A stretch of DNA of 5,013 bases from contig JAFZOV010000182.1 in NCBI GenBank assembly GCA_017550445.1, forward strand, positions 1 to 5,013. Reading direction: 5' to 3'. The notes beneath the pieces are model-generated. The model saw nothing but the letters and a program-made list of their open reading frames with translations, was not told the origin of the DNA and did not search any database. The position numbers and the translations under genes were made by a program. Shown here piece after piece: positions 1 to 4,087 of the stretch. Origin of the DNA: Fibrobacter sp. Lineage in GTDB: Bacteria; Fibrobacterota; Fibrobacteria; Fibrobacterales; Fibrobacteraceae. How positions within the stretch are numbered: position 1 is the first letter of the stretch; every line of letters starts with the position of its first letter.

Positions 1-43
1 CCTTTCCGGAACCGGGGGCACCTAATATGACTACGATCTTCAT
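1..43 (-). CDS. P-loop kinase, adenylate kinase-like, N-terminal 14 codons (runs off the window)
   Basis: Read on the minus strand from the ATG at 43-41, the frame gives MKIVVILGAPGSGK, and the next codon begins with G. The GxPGSGK-G pattern at the extreme N-terminus after a hydrophobic beta strand is the phosphate-binding loop of adenylate kinases (family pattern GxPGxGKGT), which convert ATP + AMP to two ADP in the cytoplasm. A weak ribosome binding site (GGGAA, plus-strand 51-55) lies 7 nt before the ATG, and a good promoter lies just upstream. Only 14 residues are visible, so another small nucleotide or metabolite kinase with the same loop is possible. It is divergently oriented from the array on its right and probably marks the edge of the core chromosome. 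Confidence 0.7.
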   Translation of the reverse strand, partial: MKIVVILGAPGSGK

Positions 44-70
44 ACGCTTGTTCCCAATGGAATACGTAAA

Positions 71-100
71 ATTATACCGCAACCTCCCCGCACGTGGCAA
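71..100 (-). promoter_or_regulatory. Promoter of the adenylate-kinase-like gene
   Basis: On the minus strand there is a -35 box TTGCCA (100-95; 5 of 6 matches to TTGACA), an 18-bp spacer and a perfect -10 box TATAAT (76-71). The predicted start of transcription is near 64, leaving a leader of about 20 nt before the ATG at 43. The promoter is back to back with the first promoter of the array; their -35 boxes are about 30 bp apart. Confidence 0.7.
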
Positions 101-129
101 GAGGGAATTTGGCCTTGTGGCGCCATTAT

Positions 130-158
130 TTGACTTTCCTTCCACGATTTGGGATAAT
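130..158 (+). promoter_or_regulatory. Promoter of array unit 1
   Basis: The -35 box TTGACT (130-135), a 17-bp spacer and the -10 box GATAAT (153-158) form a sigma-70-type promoter. The spacer includes a TTCCACGA segment also present in the promoters of units 2 and 3, so the three promoters are homologous. The RNA should start around 165 and have an ~80-nt leader. Confidence 0.7.
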
Positions 159-161
159 TCT

Positions 162-198
162 ATGCTGTCCGGCGAGGTTCCGCCACGCCGGACAGCAT
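162..198 (+). promoter_or_regulatory. Perfect 13-bp dyad in the unit 1 leader (hairpin or operator)
   Basis: ATGCTGTCCGGCG (162-174) and CGCCGGACAGCAT (186-198) are perfect inverted repeats around an 11-nt centre. The dyad covers the predicted transcription start and first leader bases. It has no T tract and lies before the gene, so it is not an ordinary terminator. It could be an autoregulator operator or an mRNA 5' stem. Shorter dyads occupy the same place in units 2 and 3. Confidence 0.65.
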
Positions 199-241
199 GT
201 GAGTTTGAAACGCAACAGAACGGCTGCTAAAGGAAGAGTGA

Positions 242-1159
242 ATGAACGAAAAATACACAACTCCTACTAAAAACGAGATTGTCGTTTATCAGCCCGATGA
301 AACTATCCGGCTTGATGTCCGTCTGGAAAACGAGACCGTTTGGCTTACGCAAAATCAGCTTTGCGAATTGTTTGGGGTCGTCAAGTCTAACATCTCATAC
401 CACTTGAAGAACATCTTCGACACAGGAGAATTAGCCTATGGGGCAACTGTTCAAAAAATTCGAACAGTTCAAGAAGAAGGCGACCGGCAAGTTCTACGCA
501 ACTTGGAGTATTTCAATCTGGATGTCATCATATCAGTTGGATATAGGGTGAATTCTAGGCGGGGCATTTTGTTCCGCCAATGGGCAACGCGAGTCCTAAA
601 GGAGTTTATGCTTCGGGGGTATGCCGTGCAAGAACGGATTAATCTCCTTGAGGACAAGATTGACCGTAAGTTCGCGAAAACCGATGCGGATGTTGCGGCT
701 TTGAAAGACAAAGTGGATTTCTTTGTGAAAACGCAGACGCCGCCTTTGCAGGGCGTCTTCTACAATGGGCAGCTTTGGGATGCGCGGGCGTTTGCGGACA
801 AACTGATTGGCAGTGCCGGAAAGTCAATCTGGCTCATCGACAACTGGGCCACAGTCGAGACGCTTGACATGCTGGCGAAAAAGCGGAATGGCGTTGCAGT
901 AACGGTTGTCACTTCGGAACATCGCGACAGGAAGGGAAATTCCCGACCAAAGATTTCACCCGCCGATGTTGTCAAGTTCAACGCCCAGTATCCAATGCTC
1001 ACATTGCGCTTTAGCGAAAACTTCCATGATCGTTTCCTAATCATCGACGACAAAGAGCTTTACCTAATCGGGGCGTCATTGAAAGACTTGGGAAGGAAGT
1101 GCTTCGGCTTTACCAAAATGGACGCAGCCGAAATTCCCCATCTAAAGGACAGAGCCTGA
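242..1159 (+). CDS. RhuM-family protein with PLD-like C-terminal domain (array unit 1)
   Basis: This is a 305-residue protein; AGGAAG (231-236) is a good ribosome binding site 5 nt before the ATG. Residues about 12-135 are a RhuM domain: TVWLTQNQLCELF and NISYHLKNIF suggest a helix-turn-helix, followed by the family hallmarks NLDVIISVGYRVNS and FRQWATRVLKEFMLRGY. Residues about 130-165 look helical and charged, a likely linker or coiled coil. Residues about 170-300 resemble a phospholipase-D-fold domain: VFYNGQ start, strand IWLID (196-200), then HDRFLIID (262-269) and GAS (277-279), matching HxK-x4-D...GS with Arg for Lys. RhuM was first named from a Salmonella island gene; its biochemical role is unsettled. 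DNA binding is inferred from the fold, and nuclease or other phosphotransfer activity is unproven because the catalytic Lys is replaced. It is transcribed alone, with its own promoter and terminator. Confidence 0.87.
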   Translation: MNEKYTTPTKNEIVVYQPDETIRLDVRLENETVWLTQNQLCELFGVVKSNISYHLKNIFDTGELAYGATVQKIRTVQEEGDRQVLRNLEYFNLDVIISVGYRVNSRRGILFRQWATRVLKEFMLRGYAVQERINLLEDKIDRKFAKTDADVAALKDKVDFFVKTQTPPLQGVFYNGQLWDARAFADKLIGSAGKSIWLIDNWATVETLDMLAKKRNGVAVTVVTSEHRDRKGNSRPKISPADVVKFNAQYPMLTLRFSENFHDRFLIIDDKELYLIGASLKDLGRKCFGFTKMDAAEIPHLKDRA

Positions 1160-1160
1160 C

Positions 1161-1219
1161 CGCGGACTTAACGAGACCGCCATCGGCGCGAGGCTGATTA
1201 TCCTCGCGAAAAGTCCGCG
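1161..1219. repeat. Nested inverted repeats after unit 1
   Basis: Just after the stop codon, CGCGGACTT (1161-1169) is the exact inverse of AAGTCCGCG (1211-1219). Inside lies a second perfect inverted pair, CGCGAGG (1187-1193) and CCTCGCG (1202-1208), around an 8-nt loop CTGATTAT. The inner loop and right arm recur after units 2 and 3; the outer left arm is seen only here. It could stabilise the mRNA 3' end or be part of a recombination site. No T tract follows. Confidence 0.55.
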
Positions 1220-1232
1220 AAGTTCCGATAGG

Positions 1233-1251
1233 GACGCGCCCACGGCGCGTC
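1233..1251. repeat. Short perfect palindrome, 8-bp arms and 3-nt loop (copy 1)
   Basis: GACGCGCC (1233-1240), CAC, GGCGCGTC (1244-1251). An identical copy lies 1160 bp downstream at 2393-2411. It has the form of a REP-like element and sits immediately upstream of the T-tailed terminator, so the two hairpins are stacked in the transcript. Confidence 0.6.
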
Positions 1252-1256
1252 TGCCT

Positions 1257-1286
1257 CGCCGTATGTAGGCGGCGCGTTTTGTTTTC
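1257..1286 (+). terminator. Rho-independent terminator of unit 1
   Basis: CGCCG (1257-1261) pairs with CGGCG (1270-1274) around an 8-nt loop, and the stem is followed by TTTTGTTTT (1277-1285). The stem is weaker than in the unit 2 copy because of base changes in the left arm. Confidence 0.6.
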
Positions 1287-1298
1287 TTGCGCGATAAT

Positions 1299-1328
1299 TT
1301 GACATTCTTTCCACGAGTATGGCATAAT
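1299..1328 (+). promoter_or_regulatory. Promoter of array unit 2
   Basis: A perfect -35 TTGACA (1299-1304), an 18-bp spacer and -10 CATAAT (1323-1328). It lies just 13 bp after the T tract of the unit 1 terminator, so termination of one unit and initiation of the next are packed together. Confidence 0.75.
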
Positions 1329-1340
1329 ATTTCCGTTGTT

Positions 1341-1356
1341 CGGCGAGGCTTCGCCG
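1341..1356 (+). promoter_or_regulatory. Leader dyad of unit 2
   Basis: CGGCGA (1341-1346), GGCT, TCGCCG (1351-1356) form a perfect 6-bp stem in the position held by the 13-bp dyad of unit 1. Flanking bases no longer pair, so this dyad is shorter and different, matching the change of DNA-binding domain in the encoded protein. Confidence 0.5.
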
Positions 1357-1395
1357 CGTTGGATGGCATGACGATCTAGTAACGCTGTAAAGGGG

Positions 1396-1416
1396 ATGTC
1401 AAGCAACCTAAATTGA
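1396..1416 (+). other. Possible 6-codon upstream reading frame (MSSNLN)
   Basis: An ATG at 1396 opens a 6-codon frame ending in TGA at 1414-1416, one base before the ATG of the ORF6N gene. The only purine-rich ribosome binding sequence (AAAGGGG, ending at 1395) abuts this ATG and is 22 nt from the main start, too far for normal use. Either the main gene is translated by reinitiation or the leader has been altered. Translation of the small frame is not demonstrated. Confidence 0.3.
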
Positions 1417-1417
1417 A

Positions 1418-2335
1418 ATGAACGACCTAACCATTCCTCAACTGGCGAATGCCGATGCAATACGCTCCCGAATTCTAACGATTCGCGATGTTCAGGTCAT
1501 GCTTGATCGCGATTTGGCGGCACTATACGGAGTTGAGGTTAGCCAACTCAACCGCCAGGTCAAACGAAATCAAGAACGTTTTCCTGAAGACTTCATGTTC
1601 CGTCTCACACATGATGAATGTTCAAGATGCCAAATTGGCACCTTGAACGGAGGGCGGGGGAGCAACGTAAAGTACTTGCCCTATGCCTTTACCGAAAATG
1701 GTGTTGCCATGTTGAGCGGCGTATTACGCTCTCAAAAGGCTATCGCTGCCAATATCATGATAATGCGAGCCTTCGTCGCCATGCGACGAGCCCTCGCATC
1801 CGTCGCTCCTATTCTTGCACGCATAGACGCTAACGAACGACGGCAAATTGCGGATCAGGCAAGGAACGATGCAAATCAGGCTCGCAACGAAGAGCGGTTC
1901 AAGCTGATTCTGGACGCAATGCAGGATAAGGATTTCCCGCCACAAAAGGTCTTCTACGATGGGCAAATATATGACGCCTTCGACCAGATGAAGAAGTTCG
2001 TCCGCATGGCGAGAACGGAATTGATCGTCATCGACCCCTATTTCGCCGATTCCGTGTTGCCGCTGATTGCACAGAAGAGGCAGGGCGTTGCCGTCACAAT
2101 TGTGAGGAATCCGAAAAGCAAACTGCTCCACTCCGCCGATGTGGCCGCCTTCAATGCGCAATACGGCAATTCGCTCACGGTCAAGGACTCGGACAAGTTC
2201 CATGACCGCTTCCTGATTATCGACCAGAACGTATTAATCCATGTCGGGGCGTCCCTAAACCACCTCGGCAAGAGATGCTTCGCCTTCGCGTCGCTCGACA
2301 AGTCCAACATCCCCGACATTTTGGCGAAGATTTGA
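1418..2335 (+). CDS. ORF6N-domain protein with PLD-like C-terminal domain (array unit 2)
   Basis: This is a 305-residue protein. Residues about 16-125 are an ORF6N domain: IRDVQVMLDRDLAALYGVEVSQLNR (20-46), RFPEDFMFRLT (54-64) and the hallmark KYLPYAFTENGVAMLSGVL (85-103). ORF6N is a DNA-binding domain found in phage antirepressor-type proteins. Residues about 130-168 are a polar helical linker with a near repeat QARNDANQARN (147-157). Residues 177-300 are the same PLD-like domain as in unit 1, with VFYDGQ, IVIDPYF, GVAVTIV, HDRFLIID (262-269) and GAS (277-279). The two proteins have equal length and place HDRFLIID at the same residues despite unrelated N-termini. The start is set by a TAA at 1409-1411 in this frame; 1418 is the only ATG, but it lacks a close ribosome binding site. 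A role in DNA-directed regulation or nucleic-acid processing is inferred. Confidence 0.87.
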   Translation: MNDLTIPQLANADAIRSRILTIRDVQVMLDRDLAALYGVEVSQLNRQVKRNQERFPEDFMFRLTHDECSRCQIGTLNGGRGSNVKYLPYAFTENGVAMLSGVLRSQKAIAANIMIMRAFVAMRRALASVAPILARIDANERRQIADQARNDANQARNEERFKLILDAMQDKDFPPQKVFYDGQIYDAFDQMKKFVRMARTELIVIDPYFADSVLPLIAQKRQGVAVTIVRNPKSKLLHSADVAAFNAQYGNSLTVKDSDKFHDRFLIIDQNVLIHVGASLNHLGKRCFAFASLDKSNIPDILAKI

Positions 2336-2383
2336 CCGCCTCCCGTATGGGGCTGATTATACTCGCGCAAAGTCCGTTAAGTT
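2178..2383. repeat. Long direct repeat, copy 1 (end of unit 2)
   Basis: This block covers the last 51 codons of the ORF6N gene and about 48 bp beyond. It aligns gap-free with 3138-3343 (offset 960). In the 158 coding bases only five differ. Confidence 0.9.
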
Positions 2384-2414
2384 GTTGGTAGGGACGCGCC
2401 CACGGCGCGTCCGC

Positions 2415-2446
2415 CGCGCCGCATGTAGGCGGCGCGTTTTGTTTTC
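2415..2446 (+). terminator. Rho-independent terminator of unit 2
   Basis: CGCGCCGC (2415-2422) pairs perfectly with GCGGCGCG (2429-2436) around a 6-nt loop, followed by TTTTGTTTTC. It is a strong GC stem with a T-rich tail, stronger than the homologous unit 1 terminator. Confidence 0.8.
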
Positions 2447-2458
2447 TTGCGCGATAAT

Positions 2459-2488
2459 TTGACATTCTTTCCACGAGTATGGCATATT
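2459..2488 (+). promoter_or_regulatory. Promoter of array unit 3
   Basis: -35 TTGACA (2459-2464), 18-bp spacer, -10 CATATT (2483-2488). The -10 differs from that of unit 2 (CATAAT) at its nearly invariant A5 position, which should weaken it; TATTAT at 2485-2490 is an alternative but leaves a 20-bp spacer. Confidence 0.6.
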
Positions 2489-2498
2489 ATCTCCGTTG

Positions 2499-2523
2499 TT
2501 CGGCGAGGCGGTGCCACGCCGAA
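2499..2523 (+). promoter_or_regulatory. Leader dyad of unit 3
   Basis: TTCGGCG (2499-2505) pairs perfectly with CGCCGAA (2517-2523) around 11 nt, in which GGC/GCC (2507-2509, 2513-2515) can pair further. Compared with unit 1 (TCCGGCG/CGCCGGA) one base pair has changed on both sides, C-G to T-A, a compensatory change that argues the dyad itself was selected. Confidence 0.55.
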
Positions 2524-2562
2524 TGGCATTGCAATTTGAACGCCGCACAACTAAGGAGAGAG

Positions 2563-3070
2563 ATGACAGAAGAAAAGATAACTTGATTCAAAAGGGAAAG
2601 TCATCAAATTTGAACAAGAAGGCATGCCCCTATTGGAAGTGTTGCTTGAGGACGAAACCATTTGGCTAACGCAAAAGCAGATGGGAGAACTCTTTGGATG
2701 CGCACCGCAGAACATCACTTATCACTTAAAAGGCATATTCAAAATCGGCGAATTGGATGAAGCGGCAACTTGTAAAGAATTTTAACAAGTTCAAAGCGAA
2801 GGAGGGCGTCAGATTACGCGCCGCCTAAAATTCTACAACCTTGATGCCATAATTTCCGTTGGATATAGGGTTAATTCGATTCGTGGCGTGAAGTTCCGCC
2901 AATGGGCGACTGCTGTGCTGAAGGAGTATCTGCTTCGCGGAAGCGTCCGCGACCAGCGGATAGACAAGCTTGAAAAGCGAATGACGGCGGCAGAACGCTC
3001 CATCGATTCGATAATCTACACGCTGATGCCTCCGCTTAAAGAAAACCGTAAGCCAATCGGCTTCAAATAA
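2563..3070 (+). pseudogene. RhuM-family gene, broken by a frameshift and an in-frame stop (array unit 3)
   Basis: The ATG at 2563 follows AAGGAGAG and opens MTEEKIT, then hits TGA at 2584. The homologous frame resumes one base later at 2585 (DSKGKVIKFEQ), as if one T were inserted or two bases lost. It runs LEDETIWLTQKQMGELFG and NITYHLKGIF to CKEF, then TAA at 2783-2785, then continues in the same frame with QVQSEGGRQITRRLKFYNL, AIISVGYRVNS and FRQWATAVLKEYLLRG. RhuM proteins usually have Leu in CKxFLQVQ, so a TTA to TAA change explains the stop. The frame closes at TAA 3068 after ENRKPIGFK, which resembles a natural end of short RhuM proteins without a PLD-like domain. All RhuM hallmarks are otherwise preserved, so decay looks recent. 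A residual peptide from ATG 2888 is possible but unlikely to work. Confidence 0.85.
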
Positions 3071-3295
3071 GGCTTGTGGCGCTTTTCGCCTTTCACTCGC
3101 GTCGCCTTTGGGCGGTGCACTGGTCACAAATTGTGACCGGTCAAGGACTCGGACAAGTTCCATGACCGGTTCCTGATTATCGACCAGAATGTGCTTATCC
3201 ATGTCGGGGCGTCCCTAAACCACCTCGGCAAGAGATGCTTCGCCTTCGCGTCGCTCGACAAGTCCAACATCCCCGACATTTTGGCGAAGATTTGA
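3071..3295 (+). pseudogene. Remnant of a PLD-like domain gene, with a possible ORF6N scrap
   Basis: From 3140 to the TGA at 3293-3295 the DNA encodes the last 51 residues of the unit 2 protein, including HDRFLIID and HVGASLNHLGKRCF, with identical amino acids. No start codon or ribosome binding site serves it, and in the RhuM frame it is cut off by TAA (3068) and TGA (3134). The 68 bp between the two parts has no counterpart elsewhere in the window. In the frame starting at 3078 it reads GAFRLSLASPLGGALVTNCDR, where LVTNCDR is a motif often seen in ORF6N domains; the match is short. The fragment therefore looks like the end of a deleted ORF6N-PLD gene joined to a short RhuM gene. Confidence 0.75.
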
Positions 3296-3343
3296 CCGCA
3301 TCCTGTGCGGGGCTGATTATCCTCGCGCAAAGTCCGCTAAGTT
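3138..3343. repeat. Long direct repeat, copy 2 (end of unit 3)
   Basis: Partner of 2178-2383. The similarity stops abruptly after AAGTT at 3343, just where units 1 and 2 continue towards the palindrome and terminator. That sets the right edge of the array, and no terminator is left for unit 3. Confidence 0.9.
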
Positions 3344-3369
3344 AGCATGCGCAGAAAGCGCGTAGATGA

Positions 3370-3804
3370 TTACCATGGAAATCTCCAGGCACGCAATCTT
3401 CGCCCCTTGACAAACTCCGCAATTTCCCCATCAAAACTCAAATACACTTTCCCGTTCTTTCTTGAATCCACATTTAGGCCATAGCCTGGAATAATCCACG
3501 TTTCACTATTGCCCTGGCGCAATTCCGCGACTTCCTGTTTCCATTCAAAAGTCCTTTCCTCCCCCCTTTCCGTCTGAATGGCACCAGTGACTTGAATTTT
3601 GACATCGCCGATTTTAGTCTTGTAAGAAAGTTCGTTATCTTCAATGCGTGTATCCATGTGCAACAAGTAATCGCCTTGTCGTAATGTGGCCACATAGACA
3701 TTCTCCGAAACTTCTTTGAAACGATAATTCATGCATCCGATTTGGAAAAGGGCAAACAATACAATCGGGAATGTTTTTACGAAACAACAACTATTTCCAG
3801 TCAT
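3370..3804 (-). CDS. Small putative lipoprotein, family unknown
   Basis: This is a 144-residue protein. I chose the ATG at 3804 because the 12 codons upstream run into the dispersed repeat and because a TACAAT -10 box lies 6 nt before it. The N-terminus has a Lys (10), a hydrophobic stretch FPIVLFALF (12-20) and QIGC (21-24), a signal peptide with a weak lipobox (Gln at -3 is unusual), so Cys24 may be lipidated. The mature part is beta-rich and charged: ENVYVATLRQGDYLLHMDTR, YKTKIGDVKIQVTGAI, ERTFEWKQEV, SETWIIPGYGLNVDSRKNG, KVYLSFDGEI. I recognise no family. It is a lone gene converging on the array, and its base composition resembles that of the gene at 4088. An envelope location is inferred; no function is assigned. 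Confidence 0.75.
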   Translation of the reverse strand: MTGNSCCFVKTFPIVLFALFQIGCMNYRFKEVSENVYVATLRQGDYLLHMDTRIEDNELSYKTKIGDVKIQVTGAIQTERGEERTFEWKQEVAELRQGNSETWIIPGYGLNVDSRKNGKVYLSFDGEIAEFVKGRRLRAWRFPW

Positions 3805-3810
3805 GGAACC

Positions 3811-3816
3811 ATTGTA
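3811..3816 (-). promoter_or_regulatory. -10 box of the lipoprotein gene, placed for a leaderless mRNA
   Basis: TACAAT on the minus strand (3816-3811) ends exactly 6 nt before the ATG at 3804. RNA would start at or next to the ATG. No convincing -35 box lies upstream, where the dispersed repeat begins. Confidence 0.45.
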
Positions 3817-3828
3817 CACCTTTCGGCG

Positions 3829-4012
3829 CATGCCGCGCACTTTCTTTGCGTTCCTCTGCGTCCTTTGCGGCTAAGGTCTCCCACCCTCCAAAACTCCTAT
3901 CTCCCAGAAGCGGAAGCAACCAAACAACCCCGAAAGCGGCGCGGCAAGATGCCGCACCTCCGGCGGATGTAGATTTCCGCACTGTGTTCTGACGAACCGC
4001 CATGGTGCCAGA
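3829..4012. repeat. Dispersed ~185-bp repeat, copy A
   Basis: Direct repeat of 4829-5013 with small differences and a 1-nt net length change. Left part: CTTTGCG/CTCTGCG/CTTTGCGG reiterations (on the other strand, CGCAAAG-type tandem motifs). Middle: GCGGC AAGAT GCCGC hairpin (3941-3955). Right part: TTCTGACGAACCGCCATGG. Open frames across it in several phases are compositional and differ between copies, so it is treated as non-coding. It fills most of the 283-bp gap between the lipoprotein gene and the next gene. Confidence 0.9.
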
Positions 4013-4072
4013 CACCCTCGGACGGCAATGGCGAAGGGGCTGGCGCGAAAATCACACAACGTATGCTGAATG

Positions 4073-4081
4073 TGGTATAAT
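4073..4081 (+). promoter_or_regulatory. Extended -10 promoter of the membrane protein gene
   Basis: TGG directly followed by a perfect TATAAT (4076-4081) forms an extended -10 element, which can work without a good -35 (none is seen). It ends 6 nt before the ATG at 4088, so transcription should begin at about the start codon. Confidence 0.65.
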
Positions 4082-4087
4082 TTTTGC

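Larger units (their letters stand above)
1231..1345. repeat. Conserved spacer module, copy 1 (REP-like hairpin, terminator, promoter)
   Basis: This stretch aligns without gaps to 2391-2505. By hand count 105 of the first 110 bases are identical, including the palindrome, the terminator and the promoter that follows. Weaker similarity extends to its left as far as the CTGATTAT loop at 1194. It is the duplicated connector between successive units of the array. Confidence 0.85.
2391..2505. repeat. Conserved spacer module, copy 2
   Basis: This is the second copy of the connector at 1231-1345, at an exact offset of 1160 bp. It contains the GACGCGCC/GGCGCGTC palindrome (2393-2411), the unit 2 terminator and the unit 3 promoter. 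Two of the five differences from copy 1 in the first 110 bases fall in or next to the -10 box and three in the left part of the terminator region. Confidence 0.85.

Noticed and set aside
27..230. A 67-codon plus-strand open frame
   Set aside because: It crosses the divergent kinase start, both promoters and the 13-bp leader dyad, has no ribosome binding site and no recognisable protein features.
1160..1230. Integron attC-like sites at the ends of the array genes
   Set aside because: ACTTAAC at 1166 fits RYYYAAC, but no GTTRRRY partner exists at the other end of the fold in any unit (AAGTTCC, AAGTTGT, AAGTTAG). Each unit also has its own promoter, and no integrase is present.
1110..1460. Minus-strand 116-codon frame across the unit 1/unit 2 spacer
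   Set aside because: It reads through the terminator, palindrome and promoter; a related frame opposite 2357-2548 simply reflects the duplicated spacer.
2783..2785. TAA recoding or programmed readthrough in the RhuM frame
   Set aside because: A second, independent frameshift lies upstream and TAA is also the end of the same frame at 3068, so ordinary gene decay is simpler.
2825..3330. Long minus-strand frames opposite unit 3
   Set aside because: They are shadows of RhuM and PLD-like coding sequence on the plus strand, which shows real family motifs.
3349..3361. GCGC-AGAAA-GCGC hairpin as a terminator for the lipoprotein gene
   Set aside because: The stem is only 4 bp and no T tract follows on the minus strand.
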